The notes: generated by a model from the letters alone, not told the origin. DNA of 64,000 nucleotides from Clostridium hydrogenum (GCF_021432385.1 NZ_JAEACT010000003.1:806001-870000); one strand, 5' to 3'; numbered from the stretch's first letter, positions 8,550 to 17,808 are shown. Translations and numbers: made by a program.

Positions 8550-9402
8550 TATCTCCTCCTACATACGCAAGCATAATATCTTCAATAGTTGGTCTTTCTA
8601 TTATTACATTTTTCATTTGATCACGAACAGCTTCTCTTTTATTTGTAATACCTTCAAAATTATAATTAGTTTCATGAAGTTTTAAAAATAATTTTCTTGT
8701 ATCATTATTAAGCATTTCTTTACTACCTTTAACTACTCCATGAGTGTCCAATATTACGTCCTTTTCTTCGTTTAATACAATTCTCCCGTTATCAATTAAA
8801 ATCAGCACATCAGCTATTTTATCCAAATCAGATGTAATATGGGTAGAAAAAAATACGCTTTTACCGTCTTCCTTCATAAATTCTAAAAGTATATCCATTA
8901 GTTCACTTCTCACTAATGGATCAAGACCACTTGTAGGTTCATCCATAATAAGTAAATCTGCATGATGCGATAGTGCCAAAGCAATGCTATATTTCATTCT
9001 CATACCTTTGGACAATGTAGAAATTTTTTGTTTAGGCGTCAACTTAAATCGAGTTATGTAATTTTTAAATACTGCTTCATCCCAATTTGAGTAAGCAGGA
9101 GCAACGATATTTTTCATTTCCGTTAATGTAAGATCATCATAAAAATATCCATCATCTAAAACAACACCTATATGATTTTTAAGTTCCCTCTCATTTTGGT
9201 CAATTTCCTTGCCGCCTAATTTAATACTTCCAGCATCCTTTATTGTAAGCCCAAGAATTGATTTTATAGTCGTAGTTTTTCCTGCGCCATTTATACCAAT
9301 GAATCCTGTTATACAACCATCTTTAAGTGAAAAGCTAACATCTTTCAAACTAAAATTTTCGAAATTCTTTTTTAATCCATTCACCTCTAAAATATCCTTC
9401 AT
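8536..9402 (-). CDS. ABC transporter ATP-binding protein
   Basis: This 288-residue ATPase has a Walker A motif (GINGAGKTT near 37), the signature LSKGMRMKYSIALAL and Walker B (LLIMDEPTSGLDP), with a switch histidine in FSTHI. The C-terminal tail beyond 220 is variable. It powers the permease at 7902-8549. I start at the ATG at 9402, which overlaps the gntR stop by one base, rather than at the GTG just before it. The operon order is gntR, ATPase, permease, small peptide, all tightly packed. Confidence 0.9.
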   Translation of the reverse strand: MKDILEVNGLKKNFENFSLKDVSFSLKDGCITGFIGINGAGKTTTIKSILGLTIKDAGSIKLGGKEIDQNERELKNHIGVVLDDGYFYDDLTLTEMKNIVAPAYSNWDEAVFKNYITRFKLTPKQKISTLSKGMRMKYSIALALSHHADLLIMDEPTSGLDPLVRSELMDILLEFMKEDGKSVFFSTHITSDLDKIADVLILIDNGRIVLNEEKDVILDTHGVVKGSKEMLNNDTRKLFLKLHETNYNFEGITNKREAVRDQMKNVIIERPTIEDIMLAYVGGDNDAA

Positions 9403-9782
9403 CACTCATCCTCCTCCTCAAATAATAAATCCATCATGGAATACAATTCCTTTTTAGAAATCCCAAGTGACTTAGCAGTTTCCCATGCCTCTAGAAGTTT
9501 CGTTTCTACCATACGTCTTTTTGATTCCCTCAAAAGCTCAAGATTTTCTGGTGCCACAAATGATCCCTTTCCTGCTTTTGTTATAACAAATCCTTCCGAT
9601 TCAAGTTCATCATACACCCTTCTAGTGGTAAGAACACTGACATGCAAATCATTTGCTAGTGTCCTAATTGATGGAAGTCCTTCTCCAGCTTTTAACTCAC
9701 CACTAATTATTGCATCTTTTATTTGTTCTTTTATTTGTTCATATAAAGGTTTATCAGATACGTTTGAAATAATAATATTCAT
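9402..9782 (-). CDS. GntR-family (YtrA-type) transcriptional regulator
   Basis: This 126-residue protein has a winged helix at 10-75 (PLYEQIKEQIKDAIISGELK, then LPSIRTLANDLHVSVLTTRR and AGKGSFVAP) and only a short helical tail. That lack of a large effector domain is typical of the YtrA subgroup, which usually represses the ABC transporter genes downstream in its own operon. A palindrome TGTATTTAATACA lies upstream at 9812. Autoregulation is therefore likely but inferred. Confidence 0.9.
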   Translation of the reverse strand: MNIIISNVSDKPLYEQIKEQIKDAIISGELKAGEGLPSIRTLANDLHVSVLTTRRVYDELESEGFVITKAGKGSFVAPENLELLRESKRRMVETKLLEAWETAKSLGISKKELYSMMDLLFEEEDE

Positions 9783-9811
9783 TTAGTTCCCTTTCGTCTT
9801 CAAACTGTTAA

Positions 9812-9843
9812 TGTATTTAATACACAGTATGCACACAATACAC
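9812..9843 (-). promoter_or_regulatory. Probable operator of the gntR-ABC operon
   Basis: A perfect 13-base palindrome TGTATTTAATACA at 9812-9824 is followed by related TACACAG and CACAATACAC half-sites up to about 9843. It lies about 30 bases upstream of gntR, where a YtrA-type repressor would bind to control its own operon. The assignment rests on position and symmetry only. Confidence 0.45.
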
Positions 9844-9910
9844 ATTATAAATTTGTATCACAGCATTGTCAATATTTATTTAATTTCTCCTCACTATAGT
9901 TTTTCGCACT

Positions 9911-9945
9911 AAAAAAGGAAAGACACTACTTCATATCTTTCCTTT
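9911..9945 (-). terminator. Rho-independent terminator after the 10033 gene
   Basis: A ten-base-pair stem (AAAGGAAAGA / TCTTTCCTTT) with a 12-base loop is followed on the minus strand by a T-run (read as AAAAAA at 9911). It lies about 90 bases beyond the stop of the gene at 10033. Confidence 0.65.
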
Positions 9946-10020
9946 AGCGCAAAATTATTTTATACACAAATCTTAAACATTGCGAATTGATTAAGTTGGT
10001 TCGCATTAATTTTAAGTTCC
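9946..10020. repeat. Solo type B arms (no core)
   Basis: The sequence AAATTATTTTATACACAAATC, then AACATTGCGAA, faces TTCGCATTAATTTTAAG across a 13-base spacer. The same arm sequence flanks the cores of copies 3 and 6, but here there are no heptamers and no core. A related AAATTATTTTATAAACAAAT stretch lies near 42975. Confidence 0.6.
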
Positions 10021-10032
10021 GACTAAATATAT

Positions 10033-10524
10033 TTAGCTCCAAAAATCTACGTGTGATATATCTACATTTTTCTTTGCATTTACGCTTATATCAAATTTAC
10101 CACTTGCTTTTTCACCAGCAATTCTAATTGTGTATTCTCCATCTTTAGGTATGGTAATTTTTATATTACCTTTATCCCTTGCTTCATTCTTTTTTGCTAC
10201 AATTTTATACTTAGAATCTAAAACCACAATATAAAACTTTCCAGCTTCAATTTTTGTATTATCAATAATGTTTACTTTATTACCTTTATTAGATGTAAAC
10301 TTCATTAAAGACCACCTGCCATCAAACTTTTTAAAGTTAAATTTTTGACTATTAGCCTTATCTTGGCCATTGCTATCACACACTTCAAAGCTTTTTTCGC
10401 CTCTAGCACTGCTTGATAAATATGCATTTGAATCAATATTGGACCAATGATATTTATATATTAAAACTCCTACAGCCACAGCAATTATTATACATCCCAA
10501 AATCAGCTTTCTTGTCTTTTTCAT
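10033..10524 (-). CDS. Membrane-anchored protein of unknown function
   Basis: This 163-residue protein has a basic N-terminus and one hydrophobic segment (LILGCIIIAVAVGVLIYKY, about 7-25) that would anchor or export it. The rest is polar and beta-rich, ending with FDISVNAKKNVDISHVDFWS. The region KITIPKDGEYTIRIAGEKAS resembles repeats in secreted beta-sandwich domains. I do not recognise a family. It stands alone between two repeat regions and has its own terminator, so it is probably a single-gene transcript. Confidence 0.65.
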   Translation of the reverse strand: MKKTRKLILGCIIIAVAVGVLIYKYHWSNIDSNAYLSSSARGEKSFEVCDSNGQDKANSQKFNFKKFDGRWSLMKFTSNKGNKVNIIDNTKIEAGKFYIVVLDSKYKIVAKKNEARDKGNIKITIPKDGEYTIRIAGEKASGKFDISVNAKKNVDISHVDFWS

Positions 10525-10830
10525 TTCTTATCCCTCACTTCTAAAATCATGTTTAAATACCATTATACATTATTTTAAAGCAACAATCTATTATTGAAAT
10601 TATACAATTTATTTACACTAATCATATATATTACATAATAAAAATAAATATTGCGAAGCAAAGTGTAGTGCCAATCAAAGAACCTTTGGTTAATCTACTA
10701 CATCTTTATTTCACGATATATAATTATTTTCTAACTCAAAACAGCAATTATAATAATTTAAAAACTATTTCTTTGCACTACACCAAAATTCCGTAGGCAC
10801 GGAGGAATTTTTTCCTTTAAAACCATGTAC
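10525..10830. other. Gene-free spacer with a type B-like arm and a small hairpin
   Basis: No credible ORF is seen. An ATATTGCGAAGCAAAGTGTAG stretch near 10648 is related to 42990-43020 and to the type B arms. GTGTAGTGC near 10663 and GCACTACAC near 10777 form a distant inverted pair. A small hairpin (AATTCC / GGAATT, with CCGT / ACGG inside) lies at 10790-10811. Confidence 0.4.
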
Positions 10831-11022
10831 ATTGAGAAGTAAGAGCGTTTTGGAACAATTTAAATGACATCTTATAAATTTTAGAGGAATATTTTCAAAA
10901 GGCTTAGAACTTTCAATTTGTTTGAACGCTAGTAAGTTATTGAAAGTTCTTAGGATTTTGAAAATATTCCTCTTAGATTTATTGATGCCATTTAATGTTC
11001 CAGAATGCTCTTACTTCTCAAT
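10831..11022. repeat. Long imperfect palindrome at the 3' end of a chemoreceptor gene
   Basis: Two arms of about 85 bases face each other: ATTGAGAAGTAAGAGCGTTT with GAGGAATATTTTCAAAA on the left, and TTTTGAAAATATTCCTC with GCTCTTACTTCTCAAT on the right. The loop is about 20 bases. The right arm contains the last codons and stop of the chemoreceptor at 11011. No ORF lies inside. It is too long for an ordinary terminator and looks like a MITE-like or fold-back element. Confidence 0.8.
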
Positions 11023-13014
11023 AATTTTAAATTTATTTACTTCTTCAAGCATTTCCTTAGTTGAGTTATTCAGTGTTAAAGCTGATGCCGCAACCTCTTC
11101 TGTGGAAGCATTCATTTCTTCTGAAGATGCTGAAATTTCTTCTGAGGATGCTGAAACCTCAATTGAAACTGATGATACATCATTTACCCTGTTTAATATT
11201 GTATTTTTATCATCTTCTATAGTTTCAGCGGACTTTTTAACAGTTTCAATTTTAGGAATAACGGCGTTTACTGCTTCTATAATTTTTTCAAACGATGCTA
11301 TTGAACCATTTATAATATTGACTTGATTTTTTAATTCATTATCCATTTGATTAGAATCTTGTACTATAACATTTGTATTTTGGGATATTCCACTAATTAA
11401 CTTACTGATTTCTTCTGCTGAATTTTGAGATTGTTCAGCAAGCTTTCTTATTTCATCTGCAACTACAGCAAATCCTTTTCCCGCTTCCCCTGCTCTAGCT
11501 GCTTCAATAGCTGCATTTAATGCTAGCAAATTTGTTTGCTCTGAAACACTATTTATCATTTCAGTAATTTCATTTATTTTGTTTATATCTTCTCCAAGTC
11601 CAGTAATTTTTCCACCAAAACTCTTAAATGAATCACCAATCTTTACAACTGAATTACTTAATACATTCATTTCACTGCTGCTGTCTTTTGCCATTAAACT
11701 TATTTCTCTAGAATTTGAATCAACTACTTGTATTTCATGTACTATTCCTGAAAGTTTATCACTAAACTCATTAAGTATATCAGTTACATTTACTAAATCC
11801 TCAGCTTGAGAACTTGTCCCCTTAGCTATCTCATTTATGGCTTCTGTGACGTTTTGTGATGCACTAGCTATTTCTTCAGAAACAGAAGATAAATTTTCCG
11901 ATTGAATATTTATATTTGAAGAATTAGTTTTTATTTTGCTAATCATTTCTTTTAAGGCTTGCTGCATTTTTTTCATAGAACGTGTCATTTCTCCAACTTC
12001 ATCTTTTGATTGTAAATATTTATCTGAAACTTCTTTAGACAAATTACCTCCAGCAAGTAAATCTAAGTGTTTTGAAGTTGATTTTATTCCTCTAGATATT
12101 CTACTACTAATAATATAAACTATTACTAAGCCAAGTAATATAAATAATACAGAAAATTCTATAACAGAAACCTTTAGGCTGTTTAATTCTGATAGTATTT
12201 CATTTTTGGGAACTATAACTCCTACGGACCATCCAGTTCCCTTAACTGGAGCATAACCTACATATTTTTCTATACCTCCATAGTAGTATTGACCTATACC
12301 TGTTTGTCCTTTTCCCATTTTCGTTTCAATTTCAGCTAATGCCTGTAATTTTTTATCTTTTTTCGCTGCAACAATTGGATTATACATTTTTGTAACAAGT
12401 GACTTATTAGGAGATGCTATATTAGTTCCATCTTTTTTTATAATGAATGCAGTTCCTGTTTTTCCAACTTTAACTTTACTAATTAATTCACTTAGATTAT
12501 TACCATCCATTGTTTGACGCAATACTCCTACAATTTCATTATTGCTTTTAATAGGTACTACGTATACAACTATCAGTTGTCCATTAGTTTTACTTATAAT
12601 AGGATCAGACACATTGCTCTCGCCAGACAAAGCTTTTTTAAAATATTCCCTATCACTAATATTACTTGTGGTTCCGTCTGTCCCTTTACTCATTCCATTT
12701 TTATCAATGATACTAAACTTAGCCCCACCAGTTCTTTTGACCTCATTTAAAAGAACTGCCTTTTTATTTTCCCAAGAATTATTGGGATCGCTAATCTCAG
12801 GTATTGCAGCTATAGCTTCCAAAGAATTCAATTGTCCTTCAATTTTACTTTGAATACTACTTGATGTTTGCTCCGCAATTTTAGGCAGTGTTTTACTTAA
12901 ATTTCCTTCTAATGCCCTTGTAGAATTAATAAACGAAATTGCCCCCAATCCTATACATATAATAAAAACCAATAATCCTAAAACTACCATCATTCTTGCC
13001 TTTATACTTCTCAT
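11011..13014 (-). CDS. Methyl-accepting chemotaxis protein with extracellular Cache domain
   Basis: This 667-residue chemoreceptor is a paralogue of the one at 5287-7281, with the same order of parts: membrane helix, dCache sensor (about 40-280), second helix, HAMP and a signalling domain with the [20 protein letters not shown] tip. The Cache halves are clearly more diverged than the signalling halves, as expected for receptors with different ligands. The frame extends upstream to a TTG that lies inside the GGAGAGAGGGAG ribosome site, so I use the ATG at 13014. The last residues IIEK differ from the paralogue's ending because a long palindrome begins there. Confidence 0.92.
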   Translation of the reverse strand: MRSIKARMMVVLGLLVFIICIGLGAISFINSTRALEGNLSKTLPKIAEQTSSSIQSKIEGQLNSLEAIAAIPEISDPNNSWENKKAVLLNEVKRTGGAKFSIIDKNGMSKGTDGTTSNISDREYFKKALSGESNVSDPIISKTNGQLIVVYVVPIKSNNEIVGVLRQTMDGNNLSELISKVKVGKTGTAFIIKKDGTNIASPNKSLVTKMYNPIVAAKKDKKLQALAEIETKMGKGQTGIGQYYYGGIEKYVGYAPVKGTGWSVGVIVPKNEILSELNSLKVSVIEFSVLFILLGLVIVYIISSRISRGIKSTSKHLDLLAGGNLSKEVSDKYLQSKDEVGEMTRSMKKMQQALKEMISKIKTNSSNINIQSENLSSVSEEIASASQNVTEAINEIAKGTSSQAEDLVNVTDILNEFSDKLSGIVHEIQVVDSNSREISLMAKDSSSEMNVLSNSVVKIGDSFKSFGGKITGLGEDINKINEITEMINSVSEQTNLLALNAAIEAARAGEAGKGFAVVADEIRKLAEQSQNSAEEISKLISGISQNTNVIVQDSNQMDNELKNQVNIINGSIASFEKIIEAVNAVIPKIETVKKSAETIEDDKNTILNRVNDVSSVSIEVSASSEEISASSEEMNASTEEVAASALTLNNSTKEMLEEVNKFKIIEK

Positions 13015-13240
13015 ACTCCCTCTCTCCTTCAAACCATATATTTTTATCTACAATTCTCAAATAAAATGTCGTATACTATCTAATTATATCGTATTTAATC
13101 AGATTATACTTTAATATATAATGTACTGCATAGCATTATAATTCCGTAATGTAAAAATATCCTTTCATTATGTTATAATAAATTTACGTATACTGATTAT
13201 TTTATGTGCTTTAAGCACTAAGAAAGGCGTGATTGATTTT

Positions 13241-13816
13241 ATGTCTTCATCACTTGTTACTAAAAATGCATTAGCCAGTTCCTTAAAATCTCTCATGAAG
13301 GAATATGCCATAAATAAAATATCAGTAAAAATGGTTACTGATAAATGTGGTGTCACTAGACATACTTTTTACAATCATTTTCATGATGTTTATGAGTTAC
13401 TCGAATGGATATTTGAAAATGAAGTCATTGATGAACTTGATGAACATTGCAGCTTATCTAATTGGAAGGAAGGAATTTCTATTGTTTTACAATATACCTT
13501 AGATAACAAAATTATCTGTACTAATACTTGCAATTCATTAGGTCGTGAACATCTTGAACTGTTTTTAACAAAGACCTTTAACAAAGTATTGTCGGGTGTT
13601 ATATCAGATATTACTAAAAATATGAAGGTAGATGAAAATTTAAAGCAAGAGGTCAGCGAATTTTTTTCATACGCTATATCTGGAGAATTTCTGCATTGGA
13701 TTAATGGCGGCTTAAAAGAAAAAAAAGAGGATATTGCTGACAGAGTTGAAATAATGTTAGATGGAACCATACTCCGAATCATGAATGCTAATAAAGATAA
13801 ACCAAATAAAACTTAA
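13241..13816 (+). CDS. TetR-family regulator next to oleate hydratase
   Basis: This 191-residue protein has a TetR-type helix-turn-helix at about 10-55 (LMKEYAINKISVKMVTDKCG, then VTRHTFYNHFHDVYELLEWI) and a C-terminal ligand domain of the DhaS-like subgroup. It lies 139 bases upstream of the oleate hydratase gene on the same strand and is probably its fatty-acid-responsive repressor. A GTG at 13229 is also possible, but AAGAAAGG abuts it too closely, so I prefer the ATG at 13241 even though its spacing is rather long. A terminator follows the stop, so ohyA probably has its own promoter. Confidence 0.85.
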   Translation: MSSSLVTKNALASSLKSLMKEYAINKISVKMVTDKCGVTRHTFYNHFHDVYELLEWIFENEVIDELDEHCSLSNWKEGISIVLQYTLDNKIICTNTCNSLGREHLELFLTKTFNKVLSGVISDITKNMKVDENLKQEVSEFFSYAISGEFLHWINGGLKEKKEDIADRVEIMLDGTILRIMNANKDKPNKT

Positions 13817-13838
13817 AATTTATTTACACACTTCATTA

Positions 13839-13871
13839 AATCTGTGCAATTTTTTCACAGATTCTTTTTTT
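13839..13871 (+). terminator. Rho-independent terminator after tetR
   Basis: An eight-base-pair stem (AATCTGTG / CACAGATT) is followed by an uninterrupted T-run at 13864. It lies directly downstream of the TetR gene and separates it from ohyA. Confidence 0.75.
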
Positions 13872-13875
13872 GTTC

Positions 13876-13893
13876 ATTGAATATATTTTCAAT
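13876..13893 (+). promoter_or_regulatory. Possible TetR operator or promoter element of ohyA
   Basis: The imperfect palindrome ATTGAATATATTTTCAAT lies about 65 bases before the ohyA start, just after the tetR terminator. Its symmetry and place fit an operator for the neighbouring TetR protein, but no matching site was found in front of tetR itself. Confidence 0.35.
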
Positions 13894-13955
13894 AAAAACT
13901 AATATAAAGGTATCAAACAAACACATATGCTTAGTTGAGAAAGGAAGAGATATTT

Positions 13956-15656
13956 ATGGATAACTATCAAAGAATCAATCCAATTGCACCTAAGAATATT
14001 GAAAATAGGAATGCATACTTACTTGGAGGCGGAATAGGTTCACTAGCTGCTGCTGCATTTTTAATAAGAGATGCTCATATGCCTGGTAAAAACATTCATA
14101 TACTTGAACAACTTGATGTTGTTGGAGGTTCAATGGATGGTGCAGGTACATCGGAGAAAGGCTATACAGCAAGAGGCGGTAGAGAAATCGAGGAGCATTT
14201 TGAATGCTTTATGGAACTTTATAGCTTCATTCCATCTTTAAAGGATAAAAATAGAAGTGTATTAGATGAATTTCGCGAACTTAATATAGAAGAACCAATT
14301 GAATCCCATTGCAGATTGGTAGAAAAACAAGGAAAGAAAGCTGATTTTTCCAGTCTTGGATTAAGTACAGCTAATGCTATGGAACTTGCAAAACTTCATA
14401 TGGCAACAGAAGAAGCACTTGGAGCAACTACAATAGGTCAATTCTTTTCTCCTAGCTTCTTTGAGACAAACTTCTGGTACTTCTGGGCAACAATGTTTGC
14501 TTTTGAAAAATGGCACAGCGTAGTTGAAGTTAAACGCTATATGGAGAGATTCATGCATTTAATTGGAGGTATGAATAGATTAAAGGGAATTCTTCACACC
14601 GAGTATAACCAATATGATTCTTTAATACTTCCACTTATCACATGGCTTAAAGACAATGCTGTATGCTTTGACAGTGGCTGCAAGGTTACAGATATTGATT
14701 TTGATTTCTCAAACAATGAAAAAGTTGCTACTAAAGTTTACTATACTAAAGACGGAAAAAATGAGATTATTAATGTAAATAAAGACGATTTAGTATTATT
14801 TACTAACGGTTCAATGACAGAAAACACAACAAGAGGCGACTTAAATCACCCTGCTATTATAAATAGATCAGAAGATAAGGGTTGCTTCAGTGTATGGGAA
14901 AAACTAGCTAAGAAATCGCCTGATTTCGGTCATCCTGAAAAATTCTGCAGTGATGTTGATAAATCAAAATGGATGTCCTTTACTGTAACTTTAAAAGATG
15001 ATGATATTGTCTTCCCTTACCTTTATAACCTTACAGGAGACAAGCCTGGAATGGGTGGACTAGTTACAATAAAAGATTCAAGTTGGTTTATGAGCTGGGT
15101 TGTTCCAAAACATCCTCACTTTGCTAATCAGCCTGACAACGTAAAGGTACTTTGGGCATATGCCTTAAATTTAGATACACCAGGTGACTACATTAAAAAG
15201 ACTTTCTCAGATTGCACCGGTAGTGAAATGTTTGAAGAACTTCTTTATCATATGGGCTTAAAAGATAGAATACCTGAAATTCTTTCACATACAGTAAATG
15301 TAATCCCTAGCATGATGCCTTATATTACTTCACAATTTATGCCTCGTGTTGCTGGAGACAGACCTAATGTAATCCCAGAAGGAAGCAAGAACTTTGGTTT
15401 CCTTGGACAATACGCAGAAGTTCCTCATGACTGTGTATTTACTGTAGAATATTCAGTAAGAAGTGCAATGATGGCTGTGTATGGTCTTATGAATTTAGAA
15501 AAAGAAGTAGATTCAGTATATCCAAGCCAATATGACATTCGTGTATTGACAAATGCAGCAAAAACTTGTCTTGGAATTGATAAACTTCCTTTAGGGGAAA
15601 TATCACTTGGTATGCTCCTTAAGAATAGCGAACTTAAGAATCTTTTATTAAAATAA
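13956..15656 (+). CDS. ohyA: Oleate hydratase (myosin-cross-reactive antigen family)
   Basis: This 566-residue FAD enzyme adds water to the cis-9 double bond of oleate, giving 10-hydroxystearate, a reaction linked to detoxifying free unsaturated fatty acids. It has the N-terminal dinucleotide-binding glycines (YLLGGGIGSLAAAAF), LEQLDVVGGSMDG, and family blocks such as GYTARGGREIEEHFECF, the MFAFEKWHS region and EGSKNFGFLGQYAEVP near the FAD site. No signal peptide is seen. The ATG at 13956 follows AAAGGAAGAG; the frame is open upstream to a TTG that lacks its own site. It follows a TetR gene on the same strand. A repeat element lies about 13 bases beyond the stop. Confidence 0.95.
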   Translation: MDNYQRINPIAPKNIENRNAYLLGGGIGSLAAAAFLIRDAHMPGKNIHILEQLDVVGGSMDGAGTSEKGYTARGGREIEEHFECFMELYSFIPSLKDKNRSVLDEFRELNIEEPIESHCRLVEKQGKKADFSSLGLSTANAMELAKLHMATEEALGATTIGQFFSPSFFETNFWYFWATMFAFEKWHSVVEVKRYMERFMHLIGGMNRLKGILHTEYNQYDSLILPLITWLKDNAVCFDSGCKVTDIDFDFSNNEKVATKVYYTKDGKNEIINVNKDDLVLFTNGSMTENTTRGDLNHPAIINRSEDKGCFSVWEKLAKKSPDFGHPEKFCSDVDKSKWMSFTVTLKDDDIVFPYLYNLTGDKPGMGGLVTIKDSSWFMSWVVPKHPHFANQPDNVKVLWAYALNLDTPGDYIKKTFSDCTGSEMFEELLYHMGLKDRIPEILSHTVNVIPSMMPYITSQFMPRVAGDRPNVIPEGSKNFGFLGQYAEVPHDCVFTVEYSVRSAMMAVYGLMNLEKEVDSVYPSQYDIRVLTNAAKTCLGIDKLPLGEISLGMLLKNSELKNLLLK

Positions 15657-15668
15657 TAGTTATTTAAT

Positions 15669-15960
15669 ATACAATTTAAAATTATTGCGAACTAATTTAA
15701 TCAATTCACAATTCACAGTTCACAATGCACAATGAAGGATGATTTGCCTTCCTTGCGTCAGGTAAATCTTAAACTTAAATATTATAAGCTTCGCTTAGCA
15801 CCATAAATGGTGCTATTGCGAAAGCAATAAAAAAACTTAAATTTAAGATTTTCTGTAGCTTTGCTACAGAAAATCATCCTTCATTGTGAATTGTGCATCG
15901 TGAATTGTGCATCGTTAATTGTGAATTGATTTAATTCGCAATATTTAATTATTATTTTAA
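15669..15960. repeat. Composite palindromic repeat, copy 6 (type B arms, TTCACAA heptamers)
   Basis: The arms are type B (AAATTATTGCGAA near 15680, TTCGCAATATTTAATTATT near 15936). The tandem heptamers here are TTCACAA-type on the left (15710-15735) and TTGTGAA-type on the right (15883-15930), quite unlike the GAGTACA units elsewhere, while the hairpin core is the same. The right arm contains the stop codon of the gene at 15952. Confidence 0.85.
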
Positions 15961-16392
15961 TGCAATAAATATATTAATATCCGCATTTTCTAAATCACTA
16001 TTTAAGTATTCTTCAAAATCGCCAGTATAACTCCTATCTAAGTCCATTTGCCAAATTTCTGACCAAGCCTCACCAACTACCTTTTCCATAGGTCCATGCA
16101 CAGAGAATTTAGCATATTTCCCTGTAGGAATAATTTTAATAGTAAGTTCATCATTCTCTGGTTTTGAAACTTCGCTGCCAACAGTAACACAGTACTTATC
16201 CGCTAAATAATCAGAATAAAGCCCAATAGCATGCTCATTAGTTTTATTTCTAATTGTAGTGTATAATCCACCTTGATATAACTTTTGCCAAAGTCCCTCA
16301 ATGATTTTTCCCATCTTAGGATCAGAATTGCTAGTAATTGCACTAACACCTACAAGTGTTTTTTGTTCTAAATTTACGATTTCATAATTCAT
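15952..16392 (-). CDS. GyrI-like effector-binding domain protein (YobU-like)
   Basis: This 146-residue protein is a stand-alone AraC-effector-binding/GyrI-like domain. Recognisable blocks are YEIVNLEQKTLVGVSA, then GLYSDY, VGSEVSKPENDELTIKIIPT, GKYAKFSVHGPM and the acidic end. These domains bind small hydrophobic or cationic molecules. The WYL-domain regulator encoded just upstream on the same strand suggests the yobU/yobV arrangement of Bacillus, in which both may respond to one signal. I start at the ATG at 16392, seven bases after GTGGAGG. The stop lies inside a repeat arm. Confidence 0.8.
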   Translation of the reverse strand: MNYEIVNLEQKTLVGVSAITSNSDPKMGKIIEGLWQKLYQGGLYTTIRNKTNEHAIGLYSDYLADKYCVTVGSEVSKPENDELTIKIIPTGKYAKFSVHGPMEKVVGEAWSEIWQMDLDRSYTGDFEEYLNSDLENADINIFIALK

Positions 16393-16415
16393 TATAATAG
16401 CCTCCACTATTTATT

Positions 16416-16767
16416 TATAGATATACGACTTCAAATGTAGAAATTACAAATGCCAAAATGTATTCTGCTAAATTACAATTTAACATAGAGTACAGATGAC
16501 AGAGTACAGTGAATGATGATTTACCTTTCGCTTTGCTTAGGTAAATCTTAAACTTAAATGTATCAGCTTCGCTGAGCACCATCATGTATGTCGCGGTTGC
16601 GCAGCAATAAAAAAATAAGTTTTCAGATTTTTCGTAGTGCTAACGGAGAAAAATCCTCCTTCATTGTACTTTGTACTCTGTACTTTGGCTTCTCCTAGAC
16701 AAATTGTAATTTAACAGTATGAATTTAGTATTAGCAATTTCATCCTTTCAATTTGTCTACCCATACG
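16416..16767. repeat. Composite palindromic repeat, copy 7 (complete type A copy)
   Basis: This is the clearest full copy. The left arm (16416-16485) starts TATAGATATACGACTTCAAA and contains AAATTACAATTTAAC. The right arm (16700-16767) contains AAATTGTAATTTAACAG and ends near TTTGTCTACCCATA. GAGTACA heptamers lie inside both arms and the hairpin core is at about 16513-16655. It fills the gap between the GyrI-like gene and the WYL regulator. Confidence 0.88.
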
Positions 16768-16806
16768 GCTATTGTAACTTATATAACATGACAACTGAAT
16801 GTCATA

Positions 16807-17709
16807 TTATATATAATGTTTTAAAGTGTTCATAAGCCTAGTTTTAATACCCTCCCTAATATGAGCTGGTTCTAAAACCTCACATCCTTCACCAAAGGAT
16901 TCTATGTAATCAAATATCCATTCACTTTCATTATAATAAGTAACTTCTACAATAAAACTGCCATCATCATTTTCTATATAGTTGTCAAACTCATCATATA
17001 CTCTAAAGGCTAACCGTGGTGTAAACTTCAATTTTAATTTTATTCCTTCTTCCTTGCTTATGTCTTTAGAAAAAAATATCTGCTTTGGTGCCTTGCGGTT
17101 AAAGTTTTGTTCTAACGCCCTTAATCCTTTGATTCGCCTTAATTTAAAAAAACGATAGTCACACCTTTTTTTACAATATGCATATAAATACCAGGCACCT
17201 GCTTTAAAACATAATTTCAGTGGTTCCACTTTACGGGTAATCTGTTCACCCTTTGCACTGGCATAAGAAAAAGAAATGACTTTCTTACTAAGTATTGCAG
17301 CTTTAATTGTGTTAAATACTTCAGTTTCATTTTTAGTGTTACTTCCCCATAAAGAAAAATCTACTTCAATCCAATTTGTATTAGATTCACCAAATAAACT
17401 GCTTAGTTTTTTTAGTGCTGTATCTGTTTCTATAAGGTTTATAGTCTTTACAGCTTTTAAAGAGGATAAAATATCTTCCTTTTCTTCATCTGTTAAAACA
17501 ACTTTATTTAGTACAAAATCAGGCAGCAGTGAAATACCGCCACCCTTTCCTTTGCTCATATAAACAGGAATGCCTGCAGAAGATAATGTTTCAATATCAC
17601 GATAAATAGTTCTTGTTGAAACCTCAAATCTTTGCGCAAGTTCCTTTGCCGTTACTATTTTTTTATCAAGAATAATATATATAATTTCAAACAATCTATT
17701 AATCTGCAT
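16807..17709 (-). CDS. WYL-domain transcriptional regulator (YafY/YobV type)
   Basis: This 300-residue protein has an HTH_11 DNA-binding domain at 1-60 (INRLFEIIYIILDKKIVTAK, then LAQRFEVSTRTIYRDIETLS), a WYL domain at about 140-220 (EPLKLCFKAGAWYLYAYC, with RFFKLRRIKGL) and a C-terminal WCX extension. WYL domains sense ligands in bacterial regulators. Full length fits a repressor or activator of the YafY group. The GyrI-like gene downstream on the same strand is the likely target or partner, though a repeat element of about 350 bases now lies between them. Confidence 0.88.
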   Translation of the reverse strand: MQINRLFEIIYIILDKKIVTAKELAQRFEVSTRTIYRDIETLSSAGIPVYMSKGKGGGISLLPDFVLNKVVLTDEEKEDILSSLKAVKTINLIETDTALKKLSSLFGESNTNWIEVDFSLWGSNTKNETEVFNTIKAAILSKKVISFSYASAKGEQITRKVEPLKLCFKAGAWYLYAYCKKRCDYRFFKLRRIKGLRALEQNFNRKAPKQIFFSKDISKEEGIKLKLKFTPRLAFRVYDEFDNYIENDDGSFIVEVTYYNESEWIFDYIESFGEGCEVLEPAHIREGIKTRLMNTLKHYI

Positions 17710-17764
17710 ATTATCACCCTAGTTTAGTATACACTTATAATATGACTTGGTGGTGTCATATTAT

Positions 17765-17797
17765 AAAAAAATTTCCGCAAACCTCAGTTTACGGAAA
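17765..17797 (-). terminator. Rho-independent terminator after the 22-residue peptide
   Basis: An 11-base-pair stem with one mismatch (TTTCCGTAAAC / GTTTGCGGAAA on the minus strand) with a four-base loop is followed by a T-run. It closes the FMN reductase and small peptide transcript. Confidence 0.75.
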
Positions 17798-17808
17798 CAT
17801 ATAATACA

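Noticed and set aside
15705..15935. Tandem short repeats that could suggest a CRISPR array
   Set aside because: The units are seven bases long without spacers and are inverted between the two sides. No cas gene is present.
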